A stretch of DNA of 64,000 nucleotides from Echinarachnius parma (Eukaryota; Echinodermata; Echinoidea; Clypeasteroida; Echinarachniidae). The notes beneath the pieces were generated by a model. The model ran no database searches. It was not told where the DNA came from and saw only the letters and a list, made by a program, of their open reading frames with translations. Made by a program: the position numbers and the translations under genes. Positions 1-12,310 of this stretch are shown piece by piece; within the stretch, counting starts at the first letter, position 1, and every line of letters starts with the position of its first letter. The DNA is taken from NCBI GenBank assembly GCA_037951105.1, contig JBAMJV010003308.1, forward strand, positions 50,172 through 114,171. The letters are read 5' to 3'.

Positions 1-2400
1 TTACTTTGACTCTTTATAATAAATCGTTCATCCTTGGCTTGGTCTTGTTATGACATTTATAATTCGATACTGGTGTATTTTTGTGTGGATTCATTCGATA
101 GCTTGTTATTATCCTGGATATTAAGAAGATTACTCGCTCAGGAAAAAGGGGATGTGGTGTCGAGCGTGACACGACATCCTTGAAACGCAAGAACATCGCT
201 GAGTGAATACGGATTATGATATCTTTCCACTTGGTATAATCAGTAGACGCGTGTATACTCTTTCCCTAATACGAAATACTTAAAAAAAACGGGCTTCTGT
301 TAAATAAGTTTGTCATGAAAATAAATTCGTGAAGACAATTCTCAGTCTGTGCATCATGTATGATATAAATGGAGGAAATGGGTTCCAATATAGCATAAGC
401 CTGATTATTCATTTTCATTAACGTTTTTGTCTAGTCTTTGTCTATGAATTTACCTCTCAGTCCGGGACAATTATAGTAAACAAAAGAGCATAATGATATT
501 GCATGCCATCATTTGTATATGCCTATATATTTTAATAAAATTGAGAGGTGACAAAGTATGACCAGGGTCGAATCTATAGTATCATCATATCTGCTCATCG
601 CGTTTTAATGGTGGATCGTTGCATCATCGGTTTCCTGCATACCATATCGAGCTGAAAGAAAACAATAATTGTCTACGAAATATTACTAGTAGTTGAATCT
701 TCATTCACGATAATACAATCCAACCATATTGATAGAATATTTGATTAGTAAATACAATATAAAACAAAACCATAAAATATATAGTAAAGGGAATTTCCAT
801 AGAGGGTGATAAAGTGCATTTTTGTTTTTGTTTATGATGCTATACAACATGTAATTTTGTCCATCCAGCTCCAAAATCCGGCATACGTGCACGACCGTAT
901 TTAACCAGCCAACAGAATGTTCAAGAAGGAAATGACTTGAATATTAAATTTCTAGACGAACCGGATACAATAGAATTTGACCACAATAGATTCTTTTGTT
1001 TGGTGTCATTGGTGAATAGAAACATTATTCTGGGAATTTAAAAATACTTCCTTGTTATGATATTGTCCTCAAAAGTGACGCAAACATATTATGTTTTGTA
1101 TAAAACGTGGGAATATTTGTCCTTCAATCATAATTATAATTCGACTCTGCGAACCTGTCTCAAAGAACTGCATAACCGCTGGACAAGAGATTCAAACTGT
1201 GCCGATATTTTGCAAGGTTGTGTCTTAACATTATTTGAGTTGAACATTTTCTTTAAATGTTTTGAAATTGATGTATATTGTGCTTATATATTATACAGTG
1301 TATTGTGGTGTATATCTTACTGTTCTTTGTCTGTACATGTATGACCAAGTGTAAACGTTGCAATCATGTCGTCGTGCTTATAACTATTTCATTTTTGTTT
1401 CAGATTATTAACATTAATGTCATGTATCTACTATCTATACACTGCATCATATTCATATTAACATTGGCCATTTCACACGAGTGTTCCATGCATGTTCCAT
1501 CCGTTTATGTATTGCATCATGCACGCGTTTTATGTTCATGCACAGACCTCTGTCTCACAAAACTTGTTTCAGCAACAGAAGCGCGGGACATCATTAGTCA
1601 TAGTGGCTTCTACCTCCTTTGCCTATAGAGATAATTAGTACCTTGCAGCCATTAGTTACTACCTATTTAAATATATACGTATACGTATACATATACATAC
1701 ATAATTATTTTACGGTACTGGTTCCATACTTTTTTCTTTCACTCTTTGGCTTCTGGGAAACGTATACCATAACCGTTATTTCAATTTAAACTTGACACGC
1801 ATACTTCAGTAAGATAAAAGATTCGTTAATAGAACTTCATGTGACAAATCAACTTTCAACAAACTGTCGGTCGGATTCTATTAATCAAAGGCACCACTCT
1901 TTTTCGAATTACGAATTATTAGATCAACATAAACTCAAAGAAAATGATAAGCGCACGACAAATGTAGCATTTTATCACATGCCCTTGGGAGACGGTTATT
2001 TCGCACGCGGCACCGCGGTCATAACAATATTATTATGATCCCCATTTTGGCTAACCATGTTAGTCCCATATCGAGTATTGATAATGCTTTATTAAATAAT
2101 AGAACAAATGTCGAGCTAATTTGTGAATGAAACTTGGAAATATACTCGTAAGGAATAATCTGACAATACACGACCATAAAAAACAGTATTCTTCAATTAA
2201 ATCGACTAACATACAAATATTCTCGTCGCTAAGACATTATAGTTCCTATAATATTACCGCTAGAATTGAAATCCGACCCGTGTCGTCCTTTGTAGTATAT
2301 TATCTAGACCATCTGTATAGTGAATGAGGGTGTATTTCTGGTAGACCTAGCTAGCTAGTCCAATTCGTGTTCTTCTCTCACTCTTACAGGAGCTAGCTAG

Positions 2401-2510
2401 GGCCTAGGAAGCAGCAAACAGACACCTCCACCCGTCTGTGTGCGTCACGCCATGTTTACCGTCTTCTGGCGAGTGTTCTACGAGATCTTTCCTCAACCCC
2501 AGCCCCAGCC
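2401..2510 (+). other. Possible noncoding first exon of arginine kinase
   Basis: The first coding exon of the kinase starts with an acceptor at 3659, so a 5'UTR exon must lie upstream. A relatively G+C-rich patch ends at a good donor (GTAAGA at 2511) and fits that role. No TATA box or start site is claimed; other donors upstream are possible. Confidence 0.2.
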
Positions 2511-3270
2511 GTAAGAAAACACACAGAGTCCCATTTTGTTTTGCTTGCAAGCTACCGTCAGCAATCACCACCACCCATCACCTGCCTTATAGGGGAACAA
2601 TGTCCTCCCGCTAGAAGAATCCCAAATGCACAAAACACATCTGACGTGACTGCACACCCTTCTTCATCTTTGTGTGACCCACCGTTTCATTTATGGCACC
2701 TCGATCAGATCACCTCGTTCACTTTCTGAATTCCCATAAAGACAACAGTGCTAGATCCTGATTAATGAACTATTTTGTTTCCTTTGCTTCAGCAGAGCAG
2801 CAGAGCTGCCTTTAAAGAACAAAGCTGTTTGAATCATAATACTATTTATTAACCCCCATGCCGAGCTTTCAACGATACTAATTCAGTTTCTGATGCTTTC
2901 CTTTTGTTTGAACTATCATCAGCAATTCTTTTCATCTCTTATAAGCTTGTCTCACACTAACACGCAACATTAATTTCATAACTGTTGTGATAATGTTAAT
3001 ACCCAAATGGCTTTATTAAGTTATTAAACAAACACACACAATGGCTGAAGTGAATCATTTATATATCATATGAAAAACTATCAACTTTCATACAGGCGGA
3101 CAAGTGAGGCTATACATCATAATAAAATATTACGCTACACCGAACAACAGTAAATTGCATTCGCCAGTATTTGTCATTGCTGTATTTTAGGTTTTTAATA
3201 ACACAAGACTTACAAAAACATGTAAAAATGCAAGTTTTGCATAACGGCATCCATTCCAAGTACAACTAAT

Positions 3271-3478
3271 CTTCTAACCAATCAAATTGCTTTACGCTCT
3301 CGTTTCAATAATGCATTCAACCAATCATATATGGCTGTAATCCTCGTTCAGTAATCGCCCATCGTTCCAGCTATCTTTCTTCTAACCAATCAAATTGCTT
3401 TACGCTCTCGTTTCAATAATGCATTCAACCAATCATATATGGCTGTAATCCTAGTTCAGTAATCGCCCATCTTTCCAG
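3271..3478. repeat. 108-bp tandem duplication
   Basis: Two nearly identical copies starting with cttctaaccaatcaaattg at 3271 and 3379. Only a few substitutions separate them, so the duplication is recent. It lies just upstream of the first coding exon of arginine kinase and contains several CCAAT-like ccaat motifs (ccaatca), which are therefore doubled. Confidence 0.85.
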
Positions 3479-3687
3479 CAATTCTTGATTATAAACTAGT
3501 GGACCGACTCCCATTCCATAATACATGATTTGAAGTGGCCGATGCTGAGACTTTAAGCAATGCCAATGATATGCTCACCGGTCCAGCATCCTCTAACCTT
3601 AACTAACCATAATTGTATAGACTAATTATTTTATGATTGTATGTTTGCTTTGTTTGCAGACTGATCGAGTACCCACCCTATCGCGCC

Positions 3688-6600
3688 ATGGCCAACCTGA
3701 ACAAGAAGAAGTACGACACCGATGAGGACTACCCTCTGATGGAGGGCAACCAGACGTACATGGCCAAGAACCTGACCAAGGAGCTGTACAGGAAGCTGAG
3801 GGACACACCCACTGCCAGTGGATTCACCATTGACCAGTGCATCCAGAACGGTGTCGACAACCCCGGTGGGTAGATCTATAACTTAGTTATTCATCTTTCA
3901 ACATGTTCAATGAGCGACTATACAGTGGAATATCTTTATGTAATGTGCTCTGTTATACAGGGTGGCCCACAAATAACGGAACGGTGTACTTGCCATACTA
4001 AAGACTCATGATGCCCGCCATACTGCATCGAGTAACGATCAACGCGTGCGCCATTGTGAGTGTGCGTTCAGCTGTGTATAGAGAAGAAGGGGAACTAACA
4101 ATGGCGCACGCATTGAACGTTACTAGTTGCTATGACGGGCATCATGTGTCTTCATTAAAGCAAGCACCCCGTTCCGTTATTTCTGGGCCACCCTGTATAA
4201 CGAAGTCCCCGATAATTATAGCGTTATAATTTCACAGGTCCGGGTTCTGTGCATGTTATAATTTATAAGCCTTGAGACAACGATATAATTATCTGGTACA
4301 TTCAATGAACCAAAGCTAGGTGCTCGTGATGAGGTTTCACTGTAGTAATAATCATCGCTGCGATATCCAACATATTCCAATAGACTTATATACCCACGAA
4401 TCCGACCAATGAGCTCTACATATTTTGGACCCAATCGAATGAGCAATGGGATTCCCAACCCTTTTCTTTTCTATTCCGGTACTTATAATTACATACAATT
4501 ATACTCTTTTTTCCATTTGAAATGTGCTATAATCATGTAACAATGTATGTTCGTTTTTCAATTTGTATGTGTACATGTGTATATGGATTTCGGAAACATA
4601 ATAATAATTATACAAACAAGCAAACAATCAAATCATTTGATATTGTAATTTAATCTACTATACTTGTATGCCCTCCATAAAGGCGCTCAACCCAGGTGTA
4701 GTAAAAGGGCATCTGGCATGATTTTATTTCTGGCAACGCTTGATATTCGCCTGTAAGCAATTCTTAATAATATCTCGGCTATAATACCGTTTGCGCCTCG
4801 GAATATAATTGTAGATTGATGGCGCAATATAAATAATGGACTATATAATTAGTATTATTATAACTGTATTACTCTGATCGTCCTGCAGATTTCACCCTGG
4901 GTATCCTGGCCGGAGACGAAGAGACCTACACCAAGTTCGCTGAACTCATGGACCCCTGTCTATCTGACTATCACAACGGATTCTCCAAGGACCGTAAGTA
5001 TTGCAAAGGTCACTTTACTTTAGACATGTATGGTGGTACAGGGGGTGGGGTTACAGGGGAACGTGCCCCCTTATTATTTCATAAAAACATAAGGGTTACA
5101 AATTCAGAAAAAATGAAATACATAGAGCGTGCCGTTAAGTTGGGACGAAGAGGAGCAATAATGTGGGGTTCAAGTATTGGCTACATCTTTGGATACAGTT
5201 ATTTGTGACATATTTACCAGGCCACATTAATCGTTACGTCACAATGTCTCTCAACAAATTTGACTTAGAATTTGTTTTACTTAAATTAAATTAATTTAAT
5301 CAGTAGAAGTAGAAAATAATATTTGACTCGAGAAGAACTTTTCCTATCCTTACAAGTTGCGAAGTAAATGTCTTACTAAATCCACTAGTATTTTATTGAA
5401 TACTGCATGGACTCTTTTGGGTTTTGTTTAATTTGTAATTTATTCCAAAAGCGGGTGATATGATAAATGGTGTTTACGTTATCATTAATTGTAATACTTG
5501 CGATGTCCCTGAACTAGATTCTTACACATTCAAAGATCCCTATTATATAACTTTATCATAACGCAAGTTGCTCGAGAACGGAACTGGCGCCCTTTAGCCC
5601 TTACAATAAATGGAGCCATTTAGGGCGCGTACATTTAGTTTTGGTCATGGCTGATTATGGTAGATTTGTTTGGATTTTATGTTTTTTGTTTTTTTTTTGG
5701 TGGGGGGGGGGGGGAATCGCATTGAAATAGTTACTAGACTCTTTTGACAATTTTTGCTGCTCTTTTCTCTTTGCATGTGAATTTTTTATTAGATAAACTA
5801 CTATTGTTTTATTTTCTTGTCATTATTTGCTTCCCACTTGCTTCGGTTTTACTTTACGGACGACGTCTTTTAAAACATCTTGTATTACACAAAATATTGT
5901 TTTCTTGTTATAATAACTACTCTTTATATTTGCTTCCTATACCTGCTTTGGTTTTACTTTACAGAGAACCACGTGACCGACCTGAGTGTGGACAAGATCA
6001 GTGACGACGTCCTGGACGAGAAGTACGTGATCAGCTCCCGCATCCGTACCGGCCGCAACCTGCGTGGCTTCTGCCTCAGCCCCTTCATCTGCCGCGCCGA
6101 GAGGAGGAAGGTGGAGAAACTCGTCTCCTCTGGTAAGTTATAGGGGACGTAGCCCACGGACTAGAATAGGTCAGTGGTGTAGCCACAAGTATGTGTTTGT
6201 TTGTTCAGGCTCTAAGCCAGGGGGGGGGGGGCATGTTGGGTGCACCCCCCCCCCCCCCCCCAATTGTTTTTATTTTATATTTTAGAAAGGGCCACTTTTC
6301 ATCAATCTCGGGTTCACCTTTTATCGGTCTCGGCCAGCCTAATTTCCCTCTTAGGGGCCCCAACCATTACATAGTACAATGTATTTTGCAGGTAATCCTG
6401 TCATTTCTGTGACTAATTTATTCATGCATTTATTTACTTCTCTTAAAAGGTACAATCTTTACATGGTAAAAAAAAGCTGATGGCTTGAGAGAGGAACGAT
6501 TCCCAATATAAAACTACATTATATTACCTCATACACTTACAATAGCACGTCGGGGAAACTAAAAATAAGTGAGCTAAACAAAATTTGTTTTATTATGATG

Positions 6601-9600
6601 TATAGTTGGAACCTCTTTATAACGAGGTCAATGTTATATTACCTTGTTATGGGTAAAAAAAAACAGCAACAAAAGAATATACAGGGCTGGGACCACTTAG
6701 ATTACCTTGTGATAGCAAGTTTTTGTTATATGAGATCTCTTTGTAACGAGGTTCCACTGTATATATTGATGTACATTCATACATGAATCTTAATATACTG
6801 TGAAGATAACGGATGTTATTATTGATATTATAAAATTGTATCTTAAAAGTGTGACTATAATTTTTGATCCCCTTCTTGTTGTAGCTCTGGACTCGCTTAC
6901 TGGAGAGCTAAAGGGCAAGTACTACGCCCTGCCCAGCCTGTCCGCAGCTGACCAGAAGCAGCTGATTGATGACCATTTCCTCTTCGAGAAGCCAATCTCC
7001 CGTCATTTCACCTCTGGTGGTATGGCCAGGGACTTCCCTGACGGCCGTGGCATCTGGTAAGATTTGTTTGGTTTTGTATTTATTTATTGATATGTTTATG
7101 TATCTATGTATTGACTGACTGACTGACTGACTGACTGACTGACTGACTTTTGTCCCTCGACTAGAATGTTCTCGGGGGTGGGGGGGGGGGGTGTGTTAAG
7201 AAGACGTGAAAGGGACAATTGAAAGCGCTTATATAAACAAAGCTGGTCTGCAAATTAGGATCTATACACATTTATAAATTAAACCGAAAATCATCAATAT
7301 ATTCTTGTTTGTGACATGCAGGCATAACGACAAGAAGAACTTCCTCGTGTGGGTGAATGAGGAGGATCACACCCGCATCATCTCCATGGAGCAGGGAGGC
7401 GACATGAAGAACGTCTTCAGGCGCTGGGTGACAGGTCTTAACCAGGTGAGATCAAAAAAGGTTTTCGTGGGCCCATATAAAAAATAAAAAACAGCAACAC
7501 TTAATTAGTTTCATGCTAGGTCTATTTTGGATGATGTGTCTAGTTATTTAACACATGATCTTTTAGTTGCTAAATTTAGGGTCATTTTAGTTGGAACCTT
7601 CGGATGTACCAGCTAATCACTAGTTGGGAACTAGGAACAGTTTGTAAGCACTAAACTGTATAACTGATTTGAAATACATTTAGCTTGGAACTAAACTAGC
7701 ATGCTTTTATGAATATGGGCCCATATCTCTATTTTTTTAATTTAGGTATATATCCCCTTTGGCTTTCCCATCCCCTGTCTTTATCATATTTTACCTTCTC
7801 TCAATCATTATTATCTAACTAAATATGTAGATCGAGGTATATAGATCTTTATGTAGTCTTTGAACTATGGATCCATTGGACCCCCCCCCCCCCCCCCCAA
7901 TCAATGATCAATTATCGACCATCTCCCTCTCATGTCCAATCACCCTTTTATATTAATAATAATAATAATAATATACATTTATATAGCGCATAATAGTAAA
8001 ATTACTCTCTATGCGCTTTACAATACCGACTTCTGATCGCCAGTTATCAAGCTATATACCTCCCCCTATTTCCATCATCTTATGTGCATATACCTCCTCT
8101 CTTTCTCCATTATCTAACTATATACCTCCCTCTTATGTCAAATCATCCTTATCTATTGATATATCTATATCCCCTCTTATTTCCCATCATTTTATTATAT
8201 TCATATACCTCTCTTTCTCCATTATCGAACTATATATCTCCCTCCTTTTTCCAATCACCCTTATCTAATCATATATCTGGTACTTCTGATCTCCAGTTAT
8301 CGACTTACAGTATCTACCTCCCTCCTATGTACAATCATCCTTTTATATTCATATACCTCCTCTCTTTCTCCATTATCGAACTATATACCTCCCTCTTATG
8401 TCAAATTATCCTTATCTATTGATATATCTATATCCCCTCCTATTTCCCATCATTTTATTATATTCATATACCTCTCTTTCTCCATTATCGAACTATATAT
8501 CTCCCTCCTTTTTCCAATCACCCTTATCTAACCATATATCTACTTCTGATCTCCAGTTATCGACCTACAGTATCTACCTCCCTCCTATGTACAATCATCC
8601 TTTTATATTCATATACCTCCTCTCTTTCTCCATTATCGAACTATATACCTCCCTCACATTTCCAATCTTATTATATTCATATACCTCCTCTCTTTCTCCA
8701 TTATCGAACTATATACCTCCCTCACATTTCCAATCTTATTATATTCATATACCTCCTCTCTTTCTTCATTATCGAATGATTTTAACCGCTTTCCATCCCA
8801 CTCTGGGGGGCATGCCTTTACCCAAAATAAAGGTTTTCATACTTTCTCCCGATGTATCTATCTATAGGTGGAGGAGCACATCAAGAAGAGTGGATCCCAG
8901 TTCATGTCGAGCAACCATCTCGGGTACATCCTGACTTGCCCTAGCAACCTGGGAACAGGTGTCCGCTGCAGCGTGCACGTCCGCATCCCCAAGCTGGCCG
9001 CCATCGAGAAGGAGGCCAAACTGAAGCAGATCTGCAAGAAATTCCGCCTCCAGGAGCGTGGCACATGTAAGTCAAGGTTCCCATCGTAATTTGATTTCAT
9101 TATGATCATAATAAAACAATTCTTATATAGCGCATAATATAATAACATATTCTCTATGCGCTTTACAGATAATGAACTTATTATGTACTTAGAAATCACC
9201 AATGAACCGTTACTCAGTTAATACATACGTACAGTGGAACCTCGTTATAAAGAGCTCTCGTTTAACAAAAACCCTCTTCAAATTATTAACAAGGTAATTT
9301 TTGCTGGTCCCAACTGTTTATATTCTTTTGTGTTTTAAAATCCTGATATAACAAGATATAACTAGATATTGTCATGGTCCCAAGGACCTCATTATTAAAG
9401 GGATGGTTCGGACGATTTCAAAATTAATGTACCAGAATCTAAACAAATTAATCATTGGTAATATATTTTTATCAAAAAAATATCCTATCAGGATGATTTA
9501 TACTCTATTGTTTTGTGTCTGCAATTTTTGATATTCATCGTCTATTTTCTGTACGCTTCCGATTTTTATCACGTGGTCGCGTGACGCGCCAGCCTCACTT

Positions 9601-10311
9601 TGCTTTGTATTGGCAGCAAAGTGAGGCATCGACGTCACGAAAATTGCATGCTGGGATAGATCCCACTGGCGGCAGATTCGATCAAAAACTGTTACCTTAT
9701 TTAGTCCCAAAGTGATTGTGAATGATCCAGTTGGTCTTTTTTCGTAGGGACAAAGGCAATATGTTGAACAAATATTGCTTCTTTGATGCTGGAAATCGTC
9801 CGAACCCCTCCTTTAAGGGGTTCCACTGCATTAGTTATACCACACACTTTATTTAAGGATTAGTCACTTGATCATCAGAGCTTTAGAAGCATTACATCTC
9901 AATGAGATGGCCAAGAGGGATAAATCCAGATGTAATTTGTTAAAGTTCGTCTCGCTAAAATTATTATTGCATATACAGTGGATCCATGTCATTTGTACTT
10001 GTAACAATTATCCTTCGAATATTAAGACAGAAATAAAGTATCAATCACATTTGACCTGTTCCGGCTGATCCCTACTACATATCCTACTACATAATCCATC
10101 TAATCTTCTCTCCAAACTCCTTTTGTTGACCCATGCAGCCGGAGAGCTGACCGAGGCCGTTGGCGGTGTGTACGACATCTCAAATTCCGACCGTCTTGGG
10201 AGCTCAGAGGTCGAGCAGGTCAACTGCTTGATTGCAGGCGTCAAGCTCATCATCGACATGGAGAAGAAACTGGAGAAGGGCGAATCCATCGACGATCTCA
10301 TTCCTAAGTAG
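3688..10311 (+). CDS. AK: Arginine kinase of the creatine-kinase-derived (echinoderm) type
   Basis: Phosphagen kinase, predicted to transfer phosphate between ATP and arginine in the cytosol. Coding exons: 3688-3865, 4889-4993, 5965-6132, 6885-7056, 7322-7445, 8868-9066, 10139-10311; all introns are GT..AG, phases agree, and the product is 372 aa, the usual length. Family signatures seen: NEEDH (about residues 220-224), CPSNLGTG with the reactive Cys at 273, [10 protein letters not shown] near the C-terminus. The backbone reads like creatine kinase ([27 protein letters not shown]), but the guanidino-specificity loop (GVDNPD..LAGDE, about 55-70) is four residues shorter than in creatine kinase, as in arginine kinases, and residue 318 is Glu where arginine kinase has its substrate Glu and creatine kinase has Val. 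The start is the ATG at 3688, 28 nt inside the exon that begins after a tttgcag acceptor at 3659, so a noncoding upstream exon is implied. Substrate is inferred from residues, not measured. Confidence 0.93.
3954..4199. mobile_element. Palindromic MITE with TATACAGGGTGGCCCA ends
   Basis: About 246 bp with terminal inverted repeats TATACAGGGTGGCCCA and TGGGCCACCCTGTATA; internal segments also pair (cgccattgt.. with ..caatggcg, tgatgcccg with cgggcatca). Flanking TA is consistent with a Tc1/mariner-type target but the superfamily is not established. It sits in intron 1 of arginine kinase and has no coding capacity. Confidence 0.75.
6601..6763. mobile_element. Diverged pogo/Tigger-like MITE
   Basis: Ends resemble TACAGTGGAACCTCGTTATAA (left end here is degraded, right end reads AACGAGGTTCCACTGTA). 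The same family occurs at 9230-9830 and 37750-37928. TA flanks and this TIR type are those of pogo/Tc1-mariner elements; assignment is inferred. In kinase intron 3. Confidence 0.6.
7112..7147. repeat. (GACT)n microsatellite
   Basis: About nine uninterrupted GACT tetranucleotides just after the donor of kinase exon 4. Confidence 0.95.
7951..8025. repeat. Dispersed TTTATATAGCGC...GCGCTTTACA repeat
   Basis: A short (AAT)n run followed by tttatatagcgcataata and, about 40 bp later, ctatgcgctttacaat, so the core is a short inverted GCGC structure. The same pattern recurs at 9105-9170, 33110-33185, 33215-33270 and 54925-55075, with partial copies at 35103-35140 and 39850-39900. This is a widespread short interspersed family in marine invertebrates. 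Confidence 0.6.
8040..8780. repeat. Pyrimidine-rich minisatellite in kinase intron 5
   Basis: Two copies of a ~265-bp block (about 8120-8387 and 8388-8650), themselves built of ~60-bp variants on the theme ctccctcttatgtcaaatc / ctttctccattatcgaac, followed by two ~60-bp copies. It produces a 178-codon open frame (8398-8934) that is only repeat translation plus part of exon 6 in a wrong frame. Confidence 0.85.
9230..9830. mobile_element. pogo-like MITE interrupted by a second element
   Basis: Left part starts TACAGTGGAACCTCGTTATAA at 9230; its right end (GGTTCCACTGCA) is at about 9818-9830. A 420-bp element at 9395-9816 is inserted between them. Close relatives without the insertion lie at 6601-6763 and 37750-37928. 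In kinase intron 6. Confidence 0.75.
9395..9816. mobile_element. Nested TTAA-flanked element (AGGG termini)
   Basis: Target TTAA on both sides, and near-perfect inverted ends: GGTTCGGACGATTTC on the left and GAAATCGTCCGAACC on the right. An inner short palindrome (agcctcactttgct / agcaaagtgaggc) lies near 9590-9625. TTAA target plus AG-type ends suggests Kolobok or piggyBac relatives; it is non-autonomous. Confidence 0.8.
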
Positions 10312-11715
10312 ACTAGTCGACTACAAGTTATCCAGCACAATATATTTTATGGCAAATACCCGACATCGACGGTGTCGATTCTAGTTCCAAACATATTTAA
10401 CATCCCTACTGCACTATACCTGCAGAATACTGCTAGTTCAAACTGTGTTCATCGACACCTTGCAAAATCCAACATCTGCGCTAGACTTGCGTGTTGTGAA
10501 GTACATGTACATTTATAATGTATCATTTAGTGAATATTGGTGAAGCGCTAGTTCAAAGTGTTGCAAAGAATTTCAGGTTGTATTTAGAGGATTTAGCCCA
10601 TCATAATATATGCAGAACAAGCAACACAAGAACCAAAGCCATATAGAAAAGGTTTAACACCTTAATTCCTATCAATTTGAGTTCTTGGAAAGGAAAATGT
10701 ACAATCTTATTATGGAAGTTTTTTAAAGACGATGTTTGTTGCCATGCAATAACACAGATATGTATTCACAATAAACCTAGGTTTTGCCTTTGAGTATGGT
10801 GTATTTATGGTTGTGGGAAAGTCTAGCATTGTATTAGGTTGATGTAAAGCACCATTTGATACTTTCTTCTCATTGATAACAAAAATAATTTCCAAAGTTA
10901 CATATACGTTTATGAAACCAAAGCATGACATTTTGCAAAAGCAATTAGTTAATCTCTTTGCTTGCAAGGTGATTAATCACAGGTGAATTGTTGATTCTTA
11001 AGTGACAAAGTCACGCTAGAATTATTGAAACAATTGAAATACAAACATTTACAGCAAAAACATGTCATATAAAAAACAACTTACAAGAAGTTTCTGCTTC
11101 AACAATTTCTTTCCATTCTATAAAGCGGGTGGACTTCGCACCACATTTGGAACACGAGTGTTTGCTGTTAAGTTTGATATATTGTAGTTTTCATTTTTAG
11201 TTTTCCTTTAATTTCTTTTTGTTTGTGTTTTTGCTGAATATTTGGATGACCAAGAAAATCTACTTAATTTGGGCAGATGTGCGCTCAGCACTTTAAAAAC
11301 CAGCCATGGTATAATGGACCATGCCTTATGGCAGTTTCATACTAAATCTAAACCAAGATGGACACTCTGATACAAAGTGTTTCATGTCATATATCCCCAA
11401 CAGCTTTTAATTATTATTTTTCCATGAAGTCATGAGTCAAATATAATGAGACCCATCACATCAGATTACACAAAGTAAATCTGTAAGTATTTATCATTGT
11501 GGTACATAGCTATTTACTTTATATATATATATAATTTATATTTCATCCCCACAGTTTGCCCTGTGTATTATATTGAATATTTGTGGAATAAAAAGTATAT
11601 CGACAGTTACTGTGAAGAGAATACTGGGCTTCTGAGTCATTTGTTTTGTCTCTTTAACAATTTACAACATTGTTTTCCAAATCTATTTTTAAACATGACA
11701 ACATTGGCAGAATAT

Positions 11716-12183
11716 TTAAAGGGAAATGAAATGCTGGAATAAGAGCATAATTCCGGTCACTTCTATTTGTATCTTTCCTAAAGGGCACGCTAATAATGGA
11801 AATAATAAACGTTTTTGAACCCACTCTCAACTGTTTTGACTGACCACTGAATGCTGCCATGTTTTCCAATGGTACCATATGAAACTTCATCTGAGTGCAT
11901 CTAAGCGTGCACTGACAAAAAGGGGTTATGTTACCACTGCTGTTGAAACTGCTGCTATGTCAGTGGTTACGTAACCCACTTTTGTTAGTGCGAATTAAAT
12001 GACGTTTCATATGGAACAGTTGGAAAACATAGCAGCCTATTCAGTAAAAACAGAGGATAGTGGTTTAAAAAACATTGATTTTTTCCATTATTAGAGATTC
12101 CAAAGTGGAAGACTAGAAGTGATGGAAATTATGCACTTATCAGTAACAGTAAGCAAAAATGCTGGCGCTTGGCTCCCCTTTAA
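11716..12183. mobile_element. TTAA-flanked long inverted repeat (foldback MITE)
   Basis: About 468 bp starting TTAAAGGG and ending CCCCTTTAA; diverged arms of ~200 bp pair around about 11950 (for example ttttccaatggtaccatatgaaac with gtttcatatggaacagttggaaaa). Same TTAA/AGGG end type as 9395-9816 and 33327-33704. Confidence 0.75.
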
Positions 12184-12282
12184 GGCTTGAAATGTATAGT
12201 TTCAAACTAAACTTGCCATGCGTGGATTGAGGCTCAACTCGAGTGCATATAACCACATAAATCTTAATTTCTTTAAAGTGAT

Positions 12283-12310
12283 CCATTAACAAGATTCTTC
12301 TGAATGATGC
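12283..12310. mobile_element. End of a TTAA / AGTGATCCATT MITE
   Basis: TTAAAGTGATCCATTAAC at 12283 is the terminal motif of the family complete at 27288-27693 and partial at about 25938-25955 and 53880-53970. The opposite end of this copy is not resolved. Confidence 0.45.

Larger units (their letters stand above)
1..3600. other. A+T-rich upstream region, no gene recognised
   Basis: Only short open frames occur (for example 1057-1344 and 1278-1628), rich in Cys/Leu/Tyr as expected from translating A+T-rich DNA, with no recognisable domain. It holds short TA microsatellite sequence near 1675-1700 and the 108-bp duplication listed separately. It probably contains the kinase promoter and intron 1. 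Confidence 0.5.

Noticed and set aside
3637-3687. Upstream ATG at 3637 as the kinase start
   Set aside because: It lies in the intron before the ttgcag acceptor at 3659; the ATG at 3688 gives the family's normal N-terminus.
8398-8934. 178-codon plus-strand open frame
   Set aside because: Translation of the pyrimidine-rich repeat, running into kinase exon 6 in the wrong frame.
3688-10311. Calling the kinase creatine kinase
   Set aside because: Overall wording is creatine-kinase-like, but the short specificity loop and Glu318 both point to arginine as substrate.
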